DNA from: Hoeflea prorocentri
Lineage (GTDB): Bacteria; Pseudomonadota; Alphaproteobacteria; Rhizobiales; Rhizobiaceae
Direction of reading: 5' to 3'
NCBI RefSeq assembly: GCF_027944115.1
Contig: NZ_JAPJZI010000001.1
Span: forward strand, 3,534,001-3,598,000
DNA length: 64,000 nucleotides
Notes under the pieces: generated by a model
Database searches by the model: none
Seen by the model: only the letters and a program-made list of their open reading frames with translations
Told to the model about the DNA's origin: nothing
Position numbers and translations under genes: made by a program
Part shown: positions 28,258-38,095 of the stretch, one piece after another
How the letters are laid out: every line of letters begins with the position of its first letter
Position numbering within the stretch: the first letter of the stretch is position 1

Positions 28258-30579
28258 TTACCCCACTGCTGCTAGTGACGTTTCGGATTTCAAAGCACCG
28301 TTGCGCGAGGCAGCGACCACCGCCTCGACATCGACGATCAGGGCAACTTGTCCGTCGCCCAATATGGTTGCCGCGGCAATGCCCGGCACGTTGGCGTAAT
28401 TTGCTTCCAGGCTCTTGATGACCACCTGGCGCTGACCCTGGATGGCGTCGACGAGCAACGCGCTCTGGCCGCCATCTTCCGAATCCACCAACAGGGCGAC
28501 ACCCGCCAGCGGGTCGGTCGGCGTATTGCTGAAGTTCAGTATCTGGCCGACATCGACGAGCGGTTTGAAGCTGTCGCGAATGGAGATGAGCTGACCGCTG
28601 GCGCCAAAGCCGTGGATATGCTCGCTTTCCGGCTTGAGGGTCTCGATGATCGAGGTGAGCGGGACAACCAGTGTCTGCTCGCCAACGGTCACGACCATTC
28701 CGTCGAGCACCGCCAGCGTCAACGGCAGGCTCATGGTGAAAACGGACCCTTTGCCAGGTGTCGATACGATACCGACACGTCCGCCAAGGGCCTGAATCGA
28801 GCGCTTGACCACATCCATGCCGACACCGCGGCCGGAAATGTCAGACAGTTGTTCGGCGGTCGAAAATCCCGGCTGGAAGATCAGATTGTCGACTTCCTCG
28901 TCAGTCAAGGCGGTTTCGGCGGTTATGATGCCGTTGTCGATTGCCTTCTGACGTACCCGCTCGCGATTGATACCGGCTCCATCATCAGATATCTCCAGAA
29001 CAATACGCCCGGACCGGTGTTTGGCCGACAGCTTGACCACGCCTTCCGGCGACTTGCCGGCGGCAACCCTGTCCTCGGGTGATTCCAACCCATGATCGAC
29101 GGCATTGCGGATCATGTGCGTCAATGGTTCGGCCAGTTTGTCGATGACCGTCTTGTCAACCTCCGTGGCCTCGCCTTCGGTGACAAGCCGGACATTTTTG
29201 CCGACCATTTCTGCGGCTTCACGAACGGTGCGCGACATGCGCTGGAAGATCGGTTTGACCGGCTGCGCGCGGATCGCCATGACGCTGTCCTGGATTTCCC
29301 GGGTCAGCTGCTGAAGGTCCTCAAGCCCCATCGTAACGGCCGACGAACCGGATGTGGCCGATTCAGCGACACTCTGGGCCAACATGGCCTGATTGATCAC
29401 CAGCTCGCCGACAAGATTGATCAGCCTGTCAATGCGGCCGAGTTCAACGCGGATCGTTGCCTGTGCCGCCGGCGCGGTCGAACGCGCCTGCGTTTTTTGC
29501 GCCGACACGTCAGCCGCATCCTTACCTTGCGCCGCCGCCTGCTGCAGGTCGATCACATTGGCCGCATCCGGCTGCTCGGCAATCGGTTCTATTGCCGGTT
29601 CGACCTCAACAGGCTCAGATATTTCAGGCGCCGGGTCATTTTCAGCAATCGGCGCGTCAACCGGATCGGAAACCGGCTCTTCCATCGGCTCGGCAGCCGG
29701 CGGCTCGGCGCTCACGGCCTCGAGCGGCGTGATCTCGAGGTCGCAATCCCACTCGGCAAATTCGAACACCGCGCGGACCGCTTCCTCGTTTTCGCTTGTC
29801 GACAGCGTCGCATTCCAGACCAGATAGGAGCCCTCTGGGTCCATCTCGTCAATCGCCGGAAGAGCGCTCATGTCACAATCGACGTCCAGTGTGCCCAGTT
29901 GACCGAGTTCGCGAAGCAGGAGCAGCGTTTCATTGCCCTTGTGATAGAGGTCGGGCTTTGGCTTGAAATGGATCTTGAAGCCCGACGCCGCTTCCTCACC
30001 CTCCGCACCGAAATCATCGAACGAGAACGGAACAGGCTCGAATTCGGGTTCCGCGTCTGCCCCGTCCTCCTCATCCAGTTCGTCAAGCTGAACGGGCACC
30101 GGTGTAAACCCGGCTTCGTCGTGATCGGCGGGCTCGGCTTCCGCGGGCGCTTCTTGAGCAGACGCCTCTTCCGCCGGCGCGGCCGACACAGGTACTTCGC
30201 CCCTGGCAAGCGCTTCCAATTCGGCAACCAACTCGCTGCAACGGGCTTCTTCAACACTACCGCCGTCGCGTGCCGCATTCGTCAGGTCGGCCAGCACATC
30301 CGCAGATTTCAGCAGAACCTTGACCACGTCACGGGTGGCTTCAAGCTGATTGGACCTGACGCAATCGAGGGTCGTTTCGAAGACGTGTGCAAAAGCGACC
30401 AGCTCATCCAGCGCAAAGGCCCCGGCGCCGCCCTTGATGGAGTGCACCGCCCTGAAAACCGCATTGACGGTTTCCGGATCCTGATCTCCGTCATTGAGCG
30501 CCAAGAGGCCGGTTTCGAGTTCGGCCAGTTGCTCCTCGCATTCCTGAAAGAAGATCTCTTTGATTTCGTTCATATCCAT
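28258..30579 (-). CDS. cheA: Chemotaxis histidine kinase CheA
   Basis: A 773-residue kinase. P1/HPt domain at about 1-105 with phospho-His46 ([12 protein letters not shown]); an acidic Pro/Ala/Glu-rich linker and P2-like segment (about 130-360); dimerisation P3 (about 375-440); HATPase P4 with [17 protein letters not shown] (N box), ISDDGAGI (G1) and [10 protein letters not shown] (G2); and a CheW-like P5 (about 620-765). It phosphorylates CheY1, CheY2 and CheB. It lies 13 nt after cheY1. Confidence 0.98.
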   Translation of the reverse strand: MDMNEIKEIFFQECEEQLAELETGLLALNDGDQDPETVNAVFRAVHSIKGGAGAFALDELVAFAHVFETTLDCVRSNQLEATRDVVKVLLKSADVLADLTNAARDGGSVEEARCSELVAELEALARGEVPVSAAPAEEASAQEAPAEAEPADHDEAGFTPVPVQLDELDEEDGADAEPEFEPVPFSFDDFGAEGEEAASGFKIHFKPKPDLYHKGNETLLLLRELGQLGTLDVDCDMSALPAIDEMDPEGSYLVWNATLSTSENEEAVRAVFEFAEWDCDLEITPLEAVSAEPPAAEPMEEPVSDPVDAPIAENDPAPEISEPVEVEPAIEPIAEQPDAANVIDLQQAAAQGKDAADVSAQKTQARSTAPAAQATIRVELGRIDRLINLVGELVINQAMLAQSVAESATSGSSAVTMGLEDLQQLTREIQDSVMAIRAQPVKPIFQRMSRTVREAAEMVGKNVRLVTEGEATEVDKTVIDKLAEPLTHMIRNAVDHGLESPEDRVAAGKSPEGVVKLSAKHRSGRIVLEISDDGAGINRERVRQKAIDNGIITAETALTDEEVDNLIFQPGFSTAEQLSDISGRGVGMDVVKRSIQALGGRVGIVSTPGKGSVFTMSLPLTLAVLDGMVVTVGEQTLVVPLTSIIETLKPESEHIHGFGASGQLISIRDSFKPLVDVGQILNFSNTPTDPLAGVALLVDSEDGGQSALLVDAIQGQRQVVIKSLEANYANVPGIAAATILGDGQVALIVDVEAVVAASRNGALKSETSLAAVG

Positions 30580-30592
30580 CGCGGTCTCTCCG

Positions 30593-30961
30593 TCAGGCCG
30601 TTACACGCTGAATCGCGCTGATAAGCTTTTCAGGGTCGAAAGGCTTGATGATCCAGCCGGTTGCGCCGGCCTCGCGGGCGCGGTTCTTCTTTTCGGCGTC
30701 GCTTTCAGTCGTCAGAACCAGGATCGGAACAGCCCTATGGCGCTCGCTGCGACGGACGTTCTCGATAAAGCCGAAACCATCCATCCGGGGCATGTTGATG
30801 TCGGTAATGATGACATCGGGCTCGGACCCTCCCAGAACTTCCAGGCCGTGGACGCCATCCTCGGCCTGCAGCGTTTCATATCCCGCACCATTCAGCGTCA
30901 TGAGCAACATGTTGCGGATCGTGCGCGAGTCGTCGACTGTCAGAACTGTCGTCTTTTTCAT
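30593..30961 (-). CDS. cheY1: Response regulator CheY1
   Basis: A 122-residue receiver with VDDSRTIRNML (Asp10/11), phosphoacceptor Asp54 (VIITDINMPRMDG), Thr in LVLTTESD and Lys in IIKPFDPEKL. It is placed directly before cheA, the position of S. meliloti CheY1, which drains phosphate from CheY2-P through CheA. It overlaps cheX by 4 nt. Confidence 0.94.
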   Translation of the reverse strand: MKKTTVLTVDDSRTIRNMLLMTLNGAGYETLQAEDGVHGLEVLGGSEPDVIITDINMPRMDGFGFIENVRRSERHRAVPILVLTTESDAEKKNRAREAGATGWIIKPFDPEKLISAIQRVTA

Positions 30962-31260
30962 TGCGTCGCCTCCTTTACATGCAGGCTTTCCGGCTCAACC
31001 CCGAGCAAGGCAAGGGCCGACAGGAAGGTTTCGGACGGCGCCTCCAGGTGAAAGGGCACGTCGTCATCGCCCCAGCTTTTTTTGGCGCTCAGCAGGAGCT
31101 GTATGCACTGGGCGCCGACGCGATCGACCTGCGACGCATCGACCACAAGCGCACCGCCCCGTGCTGAAAGCAGGCTCTGATGCAATGGCGCGACAGCCGT
31201 CAGGTCGAGGTTCTCATCCAACTCGAGCCGCCCGGCTTGATTTTCCGTTTCTGCACTCAT
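30958..31260 (-). CDS. STAS-domain chemotaxis protein (che operon 'CheX' in rhizobia)
   Basis: A 100-residue STAS-like protein (LELDENLDLTAVAPLHQSLLSARGGALVVDASQVDRVGAQCIQLLLSAKKSWG, anti-sigma-factor-antagonist fold), between mcpE and cheY1. In S. meliloti the small gene at this place is called cheX or cheS and is reported to help CheY1 act on CheA; it is not the CheX phosphatase of spirochaetes. The start ATG 31260 (MSAETENQAG) is preferred to an ORF start at 31413 that would overlap mcpE. Confidence 0.8.
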   Translation of the reverse strand: MSAETENQAGRLELDENLDLTAVAPLHQSLLSARGGALVVDASQVDRVGAQCIQLLLSAKKSWGDDDVPFHLEAPSETFLSALALLGVEPESLHVKEATQ

Positions 31261-31306
31261 TTCGGTCCCATCCCGTTCGTATCCCTTGCCGGTAAATTCC
31301 GGCCGT

Positions 31307-33289
31307 TCAAAACTCAGTCCAGTCGTCGTTCTGCGGTTCGGCCACCGCTTGTGCGGTATCCACCTCAAATGCGCTCGCGAGCTTTTGCCCCAACCCACGC
31401 GCGGGCGATTCAACCGGCTTGTGACCGGCCTTGGCGACAGCAGGTCCCTTGCTTACCGGTTTCACAACCGGCGGCATGTGCGGCATCGCCGAACCCATCA
31501 CAGCCGTGTTGCCGATCTCGAACCCGGTCATCAGGCCGCGCAATTTGCGGCTTTCAGAGGTCAGATTCTGGCATGCGGCATTGGTCTCCTCGACCATCGC
31601 TGCGTTCTGCTGGGTCACCTGGTCCATCTGGTTGATGGCCGTGTTGATTTCCTGCAGACCCGCAGTCTGTTCGCGAGACGAAGTGACGATCGCGGCAACG
31701 CGTTCGTTGATGCGCAGGACATGCTGTTCGATATCCTGCAGGGCATCGCCGGTCTCGCTGACCAGCGACACACCATCGCCGACTTCGGTCACCGAATTGG
31801 TAATCAGTTCCTTGATTTCCTTGGCGGCGTTGGCCGACCTTTGGGCCAGTTCGCGCACTTCCTGGGCAACAACGGCAAACCCCTTGCCGGCCTCGCCGGC
31901 ACGCGCGGCTTCAACACCCGCATTGAGCGCCAAAAGATTGGTCTGAAAGGCAATGTCATCGATAACGCCGATAATCTGGCTGATCTGGCCGGAAGACTGC
32001 TCGATGCGCTGCATCGCGGTAATGGCGTCCTGAACCACCTTGCCCGATTTCTGAGTGCCGTCTTTTGCCTCATCGACCATCTGGCCGGCCTCTTCGGCAG
32101 CCACAGAGGAGCTGCGAACCGTGGCCGTAATCTCGTCGAGCGCAGCCGCGGTTTCTTCAAGCGCCGCCGCCTGTTGCTCGGTGCGGCGGGACAGGTCGTC
32201 CGCCGCTTGCGAAATTTCAGTCGATCCGGTCTGCACAATATCTGTCGATCCGGCGACTTCGCCCAGCGTCTCGCGCAAGCCTTTGACGGTCTGATTGAAC
32301 GCGCTGCGCAACTCTTCATATTCGGCGATGAATGGCTGTTTGAGCTCAACGGTCAGTTTGCCTTCGGCAAGGCTTCGCAGGCCAGTCGACAGGTCTTCAA
32401 TGACCGAGCGGCGCTGCGCGTCGTCCTCTTCACGGCGACTGGCAATACCGGCTTCCGCTTCCTCGCGGCTTCGACGCTCCATGTCTGCCGCATCGCGCGC
32501 CGTCTGGCCGTCAATGATGGCCTGCCGGAACACCTCCACCGATTGTGCCATATCGCCAATCTCGTCGGAGCGCTCCACATAGGGCACATCCTGATTGTAA
32601 GATCCGGCAGCCAAAACGCCCATATAATCAGTCATATGGCCGATTGGCCGGACCACCCGCCAGCGTATGACCATGATACCGACCAGCAACATCGCCATGG
32701 CTATCAGCGCGGCGGAAAATGCCAGCATCTGGTAGTTGTCGACCATGTCGCCGGCGGCCGTTTCCTGAGCGGCAAGGGCTGATTGCGTGTCCGCAATGAT
32801 TTTCTGCAAGTCTTCGCGATGCCGGATGTAAACAGCGTGCAACTCTATGAGGATCGGATCCAGCGCCGCCTTGTCTCCGGCTTCAATGGCCGGGATCATG
32901 CGCGTGTTGATCAGTTGCCAAAACCGCGCGCCGTCGTCCTGGACACCGGCCTTAATTGCAGCCTTCAGTTCCGGCGCGATGTTCGATTCCTGCCAATGAC
33001 CGAGGCGTTCATAGTAACTTTGTTCAAGCGCGTTGAGCCGCGTGACATTTTCATCGAAAAGGCTGGGTATTTCCTCAGCCTCAAGGGCGAGCATGTAAGC
33101 CTCGACCAGGAACAGCGGTGGCGGCTGGATATCAGCGCGCACCTCATTGAGATCAATGATACGCTTATATTCCGGCGAACCGATCGCCACCTTGCTGATG
33201 GTCAGCGTGTTGATGCCGATGGCGCAGATGAAACCGATCGCAATAACGGAACCAAAAACCAACAAACCTTTTGCAATACTCAGTCTCAT
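31307..33289 (-). CDS. mcpE: Transmembrane chemoreceptor (McpE-like)
   Basis: A 660-residue methyl-accepting chemotaxis protein. First helix about residues 7-30, a helical periplasmic sensor (about 35-185), second helix about 187-208 (MLAFSAALIAMAMLLVGIMV), HAMP (about 209-265) and a signalling domain with the hairpin tip [31 protein letters not shown]. The protein ends in DWTEF, a WxxF-type pentapeptide that tethers CheR in many receptors. It heads the cheX-cheY1-cheA part of the operon. Confidence 0.92.
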   Translation of the reverse strand: MRLSIAKGLLVFGSVIAIGFICAIGINTLTISKVAIGSPEYKRIIDLNEVRADIQPPPLFLVEAYMLALEAEEIPSLFDENVTRLNALEQSYYERLGHWQESNIAPELKAAIKAGVQDDGARFWQLINTRMIPAIEAGDKAALDPILIELHAVYIRHREDLQKIIADTQSALAAQETAAGDMVDNYQMLAFSAALIAMAMLLVGIMVIRWRVVRPIGHMTDYMGVLAAGSYNQDVPYVERSDEIGDMAQSVEVFRQAIIDGQTARDAADMERRSREEAEAGIASRREEDDAQRRSVIEDLSTGLRSLAEGKLTVELKQPFIAEYEELRSAFNQTVKGLRETLGEVAGSTDIVQTGSTEISQAADDLSRRTEQQAAALEETAAALDEITATVRSSSVAAEEAGQMVDEAKDGTQKSGKVVQDAITAMQRIEQSSGQISQIIGVIDDIAFQTNLLALNAGVEAARAGEAGKGFAVVAQEVRELAQRSANAAKEIKELITNSVTEVGDGVSLVSETGDALQDIEQHVLRINERVAAIVTSSREQTAGLQEINTAINQMDQVTQQNAAMVEETNAACQNLTSESRKLRGLMTGFEIGNTAVMGSAMPHMPPVVKPVSKGPAVAKAGHKPVESPARGLGQKLASAFEVDTAQAVAEPQNDDWTEF

Positions 33290-33374
33290 ATATGCTCCCC
33301 TGGGTCGCCGGCGGACCGAACGGTCCCTGATCCCGGCTCCTTGAACTGCGAAGTGTTTTTAAGCAGAGGCATTT

Positions 33375-34943
33375 TCACGCACGCCTCCTGACAGGCAGGT
33401 CAGCCGGAATGTCCGGCACCGCCAATTCCTCACTATAGGTGGCTTGATTCATTTGCTGCGTTTCGTCGCCAAGCCGGAACCTGCGGACGATCTCACCCAG
33501 TTGGACGATGCTGGCTTGCACCTCGCCCATCTGCGCTTCGGCCGAGACCGATTGAGAAGACACGGCGGCAGCCCGTGTGCCGACAGCCTGGAGGTTGGCC
33601 CTCAAACGTTCGATTTCAGATGATCTTTGAGCGTTTTCGGAGGCTGCATGCGAAGCGGTCGTATCGATCTGTGCGAAACGTCCGACAACATCGTCAATGG
33701 CCGTTCCCGCCTCGTTGACGGCCTCCACGCCACGGTCGATGCGGGACCTGGTGTCACCGACAAGCCCCTCGATCTCCTTGGCCGCCTCCGTGGAGCGCTG
33801 GGCAAGGGCCCTGACTTCCTGCGCGACAACGGCAAATCCGCGCCCGGCATCACCCGCCCGGGCAGCTTCGATCCCCGCATTCAGCGCCAGCAGGTTCGTC
33901 TGAAAGGCGATGTCGTCAATGGCATTTGTAATCTGTCCGATCCTGTCGGTCAGACCCTCGATACCGTTCATCGCCTCAACGGCGCGGCCCATGACTTTTC
34001 CGCCGTTTTCGGCGCTGCGGCGTGCGTCGACAATCACGCCTTCGACACCATCCGCGCCTTCCGCGGCTCTTTCTTGCGATGAAAGGGCGGCATCGAGCGC
34101 GTTGGTGATGTCTTCGATCCGTTCGGCGGCCTGCGCAGATTCGGCCGTGAAGCCGGTTAACGCCGTCGCTGCCGCGGCGGCCTTTTCATTACCCGCCAGC
34201 AGGGTTTTGACGATTGCCGAGAATGTCGTCTGTACCCTGTCCAACGCCACGTTGAATGTCGCTGCAAGCTCGCGGTGCTGCGGGGGGACTGCGCCCTCAA
34301 TGCGGTCGCCGAGATCGCCGACCATCAGTCCGCGCAACGCATGGCCAAATTGCTGGTTGATGGCCTCGCGCTCCTGGGCGATGCGTTGCTCGAACGCGTT
34401 TTCAGACGCTGAACGCTGCTCCTGGCTGTATCCGTTCCACAACAAATCGGTGTAGCGCGTGCACACCGCGAACAGATCCGCCATCTCCGCCGTTGCGCTG
34501 TTCAGGCTGTGCTGCCTGGAGCCGGCAAACACGCCCTTTGGCCAGTTCTGTTTCAGGCCGAGTTCGGCGGCATTTGCAAAGACGAGATTGACAACGGCTA
34601 GGCACCATTGCGGATCGAAGCCGCTCGCCGCGATATTACGGCCCAGTTCGCGCGCCTGTTCTTCAAAGGCCGCGCGGCGCATCGGGTCGCCAAGATCCGC
34701 GACTGTTTCAAGTTGCGCCGCGATCTCGGCCATCAATCGGCGCAGACCGTCGGCCTCTTCGCGCGTCAGTTCTCCGGGCAGTTGCCGCGCTATCAGGTCC
34801 GGACGCAGGTCAGAGGCCGCCGTCCCGACCCAGGCGCCCACCCGGGATCCGGCATCGGCGCCCGACTCGGCAAGCATCAGGAAATCGCGCTGCCTGCGCT
34901 TTCCCGAAGCCCGATCCCCCCTTGTCGACGTCTGCCTGTGCAC
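33375..34943 (-). CDS. Soluble chemoreceptor with globin-like N-terminus (IcpA/HemAT-like)
   Basis: A 522-residue cytoplasmic receptor without membrane helices. The N-terminal about 170 residues ([16 protein letters not shown] ... [16 protein letters not shown]) fit the helical globin-sensor type seen in HemAT/IcpA; whether heme is bound cannot be told, since no clear proximal His is evident. The C-terminal MCP domain has the tip [31 protein letters not shown]. The start is GTG 34943, with GGGGAA 5 nt upstream; ATG 34877 is an alternative. It precedes mcpE by 85 nt and probably opens the che operon, as the soluble receptor does in S. meliloti. Confidence 0.82.
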   Translation of the reverse strand: MHRQTSTRGDRASGKRRQRDFLMLAESGADAGSRVGAWVGTAASDLRPDLIARQLPGELTREEADGLRRLMAEIAAQLETVADLGDPMRRAAFEEQARELGRNIAASGFDPQWCLAVVNLVFANAAELGLKQNWPKGVFAGSRQHSLNSATAEMADLFAVCTRYTDLLWNGYSQEQRSASENAFEQRIAQEREAINQQFGHALRGLMVGDLGDRIEGAVPPQHRELAATFNVALDRVQTTFSAIVKTLLAGNEKAAAAATALTGFTAESAQAAERIEDITNALDAALSSQERAAEGADGVEGVIVDARRSAENGGKVMGRAVEAMNGIEGLTDRIGQITNAIDDIAFQTNLLALNAGIEAARAGDAGRGFAVVAQEVRALAQRSTEAAKEIEGLVGDTRSRIDRGVEAVNEAGTAIDDVVGRFAQIDTTASHAASENAQRSSEIERLRANLQAVGTRAAAVSSQSVSAEAQMGEVQASIVQLGEIVRRFRLGDETQQMNQATYSEELAVPDIPADLPVRRRA

Positions 34944-35397
34944 GCGGATTCCCCGAACAATCCTTCGCCGATACTGAAAATTGGCGACGCGTTATTTCGC
35001 CCTGGCAATCCCAAAAAACACGATAGTCCTGGCCCATGGAGCATGTTGGGCCGGTGCCCGCGAAGCGCACGCAGGACCGAAATTCCAGTCGAAAAACATA
35101 TTTTCATGAAATACCGGGGTATAACCGGTTCAGCGGAACAGCCTCATGCCCATGGACCGAACGCGAATGCGTTATCCATTCCGCCGCAGCCAAACGCTAT
35201 GGGTAATTCGTTTCCTTAAAGTTAATAAACCTTAAAAAATGTAGCCGCGTGTTGACTTCTGAGAACGGGCAACTGTGCAAAAAGCCGATCTTACGCTCGG
35301 CAAGCTTCGTGCAAGTTTTGCCTGCGACGGTTGGCGCAGGATATTGAAGCACAATCGTATCGGTGTCCGTCATGATGACTGGTTGGAGAATTGCTGC
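34944..35397. other. Gene-free region upstream of the che operon
   Basis: About 450 bp with no convincing gene. It should contain the che operon promoter (minus strand). An AT-rich patch near 35213-35245 (TTAAAGTTAATAAACC) stands out; no promoter boxes could be assigned. Confidence 0.4.
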
Positions 35398-35511
35398 ATG
35401 TTCGCTATCGGAATTATTGCCCTCATTATTGCTGTTTTTATGTCTCTTGCATTTTCACTTCTGGATATTCTCGAAGCCCAGAGAAAGACCGTCGGACACC
35501 CGCGCATCTAG
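35398..35511 (+). CDS. Candidate 37-residue single-pass membrane peptide
   Basis: MFAIGIIALIIAVFMSLAFS forms one hydrophobic helix followed by a polar tail LLDILEAQRKTVGHPRI. A GGAGA site lies 8 nt before the ATG. The frame remains open upstream to 35275, but that part looks non-coding. No family is recognised. It stands alone between the che operon and the large membrane protein gene. Confidence 0.4.
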   Translation: MFAIGIIALIIAVFMSLAFSLLDILEAQRKTVGHPRI

Positions 35512-35851
35512 GCGAAGAAGCCCACTATCATACCAGCGGTCGCCCCAAACGGTATCCGGCTGAGCGACCGCTTGCACCAGACGTGACCGATCCTGCGCGG
35601 GCGGTCGGACTGCGGCTTTCAAAACATTCCACGGAGCCAGAGCCGTCTCTGGCCTGGGACGACAACCAGCCGTAAGCGGCGCTACCGACGTTTTTACCTC
35701 GTATTAGCCTTGTCCGATTATCGTCCTGTGCTTGAGCAGCAGGGCGGCTTGCCTGTCGCCGCAACCGGGCGGTAAGTGCGCGACGGCATGGACTGCTTTG
35801 GATGTGCAAGACCGCCTTGCCCGGCTAAAGCCTCTTGGGAGACGTCAGGTC
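35512..35851. other. Gene-free region before the large membrane protein gene
   Basis: 340 bp with only unsupported reading frames. GGGAG before the ATG at 35852 is the ribosome site of the next gene. Nothing else is recognisable. Confidence 0.4.
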
Positions 35852-37966
35852 ATGACTGACACTTCAGACACGAACGGCTTGAGGTTCGCGGCGCACCGGC
35901 CCGTGACGACCCCGTTCCTGCCCATGCTGACCCTCCTTTTCGCGTTGATCCTTGCCGGCTTCTTTGCAGGTACAGGACCGGCTCTGCCCTGGGCCATTGC
36001 GATATGGCTGCTGTTTGCCGCGCCCGGACTGATTGTCTGCCGCAGCATTGCCTTTGAGGGTATCATGCCGTTCTTTACCGCGGCATTGATCGGTCAGGCG
36101 ATTAGCCTGTCCATCGTCGCGCTGGTTTGCGTTGCTGTGCCGCTTGGCCCTGTCTCGATCCTTGTTCTCCCGGCTGCAATCTCACTAGCCGCCGCGCTCG
36201 TCCCGAGCCGACCTGCGGCTGCCGGCAGGATGATCAGCAACGAGAAAGGTGAGTATTTCGCTTACGCGATACCGGCGCTGCTTTCCCTGCTCATCTCGGC
36301 AAGCGTTTTTGCCGGTGTCGGATCACCGGTGGATGAAGGCGTTGTTTTCAATACCTTCTTCGATGCCGATTTCTTCAAGCATCTCGCCATTGTCCAGTCG
36401 ATTGCGAGTGCGGGCGTTCCGGCTCTCGATCCCTTCGCCGCGGGCGACAGGCTGGACTACTACTGGCTGTTCTATGTGCTGTCGGCCACCGTCCTGACAG
36501 CATCTCAGGGCGCCGTGGACGCAAAGAACGCGTTGCTGGCCGTCGGGCTGATACAGGGCGTGTGTTTTTCTGTCCTGCTCTATGCTCTCTTGCGCCGCGC
36601 CGGGCTGGGACGCGCAGGCAGTGTCCTGCTGACCTGCCTTGCCATACTGACACCGTCGCTCGACGGCATCGCGGTCTTTACGTCCGCTTCGCTCAGCTGG
36701 CGGGAGTTCGCGGAAATCTACAATATCGAGGCCGTGAACCTTACCCGTCTGTTCGATCCTCCGAGCATGGTCGCGGCGAGTTCACTGCTGCGCACATTCT
36801 TTTACATTCAACAGCATCAGTTGGCCCTGTGCCTGATCCTGGCCTGGATATGCGCCGGTTCCATTCCCCTTCGCGTTCCTGTCCTGCGCGCGGTGCTGAT
36901 CGTGCCGATGCTCATCACGAGCACGTTTGTCGGCGTCGTCGGCATTGCAGCGATCCTCGCAACGGCCTGGGTGAAAGCCCTGCGCGACCGGTCAGCGACA
37001 GAGCTTTTGATGACAGGTGCCGCGGCGGTCTTGTCGGTTGCACTCGGTGTCCTCATCGGCGGCCTGGCGCAGGGGCCATCCGCTTCCTTCATGAGCAACC
37101 CCAGCTTCGCGGGCGATGGCGCGGCAACTATCGCCTTTACGACGGTACTCTACTGGTCGTCACTGCAATTCCTCGTAACTTTCGGCGGTTTTATGGTTTG
37201 GGCCTTTGCCCTGATGACCGTTTCTCCGAGGTTCCTGCTGGACAAGTTCGAGATCACGGCCTGTGCGATCTTCCTGACCGGCGCCGGGTTCGGCGCGATG
37301 CTGGTATCGGAGATCCTATTGGGCCAGCGGCTGGCACTTGAAGTCCAATTGAAGGCGAGTTTCGTTGTCTGGATTGGCCTGACCTTGTGCTGCGCCCTGG
37401 TTTTTGCGGCGCCGTCTCCGCTTCCGCGATCCCTCGCCCGCCTGTCGCGGGCGCTTCTGATCGTCCTCGGCGCCCTGTTGACGGCGATCGGACTGACAAC
37501 GCCGGTCGTTGACATGATCTGGCACCGTTCTCAAAACCCCGAACACGCGACCATCATACCAGCCGCCGATATGAAAGCGCTTGAATGGATGCAGCAGAAC
37601 ACGCCGCCACAGGCAGCGATCCTGCAATACCCGGAGCTCAATACGATTGCCGGCGGTCTGGACGCCTGGGCGCCGATCATTGCCGGACGCCCGGCCTATG
37701 TCACACCACGCGCCACGGACTGGGACACGTCACGGCCGAAATACGATGCCGCCAAGGCACTGTTTGATAGCGGAACCATTGCAGATACCTGCGCGCCGGT
37801 CATTTCGGGCAGTGACTATATCTACCTGTCGAGAACACTCCACGCCCCGACATTTGACGGGCTGCTTGACGATCTGGTGACAAAAGGCGTTGCCGAGGTG
37901 GCCTACTCCAATCTCGATGCCTCCGTTCTGCGGGTGATCGGGTGCGCCAGACCCGAAGCGGATTGA
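35852..37966 (+). CDS. Large polytopic membrane protein, possible GT-C type glycosyltransferase
   Basis: A 704-residue inner membrane protein with about 12 or more hydrophobic segments (first at about 24-58, last around 525-550) and a soluble C-terminal domain of about 150 residues (ADMKALEWMQQNTPPQAAIL ... RATDWDTSRPKYDAAKALFD). A first extracytoplasmic loop with DADFFKHLAIVQSI and DRLDYYWLFYVL recalls GT-C lipid-linked sugar transferases, but no family is certain. The start ATG 35852 has GGGAG upstream; the frame is open back to 35732. A frameshifted copy of its last codons lies at 45561-45738. Confidence 0.75.
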   Translation: MTDTSDTNGLRFAAHRPVTTPFLPMLTLLFALILAGFFAGTGPALPWAIAIWLLFAAPGLIVCRSIAFEGIMPFFTAALIGQAISLSIVALVCVAVPLGPVSILVLPAAISLAAALVPSRPAAAGRMISNEKGEYFAYAIPALLSLLISASVFAGVGSPVDEGVVFNTFFDADFFKHLAIVQSIASAGVPALDPFAAGDRLDYYWLFYVLSATVLTASQGAVDAKNALLAVGLIQGVCFSVLLYALLRRAGLGRAGSVLLTCLAILTPSLDGIAVFTSASLSWREFAEIYNIEAVNLTRLFDPPSMVAASSLLRTFFYIQQHQLALCLILAWICAGSIPLRVPVLRAVLIVPMLITSTFVGVVGIAAILATAWVKALRDRSATELLMTGAAAVLSVALGVLIGGLAQGPSASFMSNPSFAGDGAATIAFTTVLYWSSLQFLVTFGGFMVWAFALMTVSPRFLLDKFEITACAIFLTGAGFGAMLVSEILLGQRLALEVQLKASFVVWIGLTLCCALVFAAPSPLPRSLARLSRALLIVLGALLTAIGLTTPVVDMIWHRSQNPEHATIIPAADMKALEWMQQNTPPQAAILQYPELNTIAGGLDAWAPIIAGRPAYVTPRATDWDTSRPKYDAAKALFDSGTIADTCAPVISGSDYIYLSRTLHAPTFDGLLDDLVTKGVAEVAYSNLDASVLRVIGCARPEAD

Positions 37967-38014
37967 TGTCAGGCGACGGCACTTTGAACGGAAAACATGT
38001 TTTGGGAGGTAGAA

Positions 38015-38053
38015 TGATGCCCGGAGCTGGCACCTAATCTCCCTGTCCGGGGC
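38015..38053 (-). pseudogene. Remnant of tRNA-Phe with internal deletion
   Basis: On the minus strand this reads GCCCCGGACAGGGA at one end and CCAGCTCCGGGCATCA at the other, matching the 5' and 3' ends of tRNA-Phe at 45787-45862 (GCCCAGATAGCTC ... CCAGCTCTGGGCACCA) with the arms between deleted. It starts 48 nt after the preceding stop codon, exactly the spacing from the gene remnant to tRNA-Phe at the right end of the island. It could alternatively be read as a weak terminator hairpin; there is no T tract. Confidence 0.55.
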
Positions 38054-38095
38054 ATTCAACAAAGACCATCGGGTGATTTCGGGAGATAAATTGAG

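Noticed and set aside
29092-30621. 509-codon open frame on the plus strand
   Set aside because: It lies wholly antisense to cheA, whose HPt, kinase and CheW-like motifs are unambiguous; long antisense frames are common in GC-rich DNA.
35528-35809. 93-codon frame on the minus strand
   Set aside because: Arg/Ser/Ala-rich low-complexity product with no ribosome site; typical shadow frame.
38015-38053. Simple terminator for the 704-residue membrane protein gene
   Set aside because: No T tract follows on the plus strand, and both ends match tRNA-Phe with the same spacing from the gene end as at 45738-45802; a tRNA remnant explains more.
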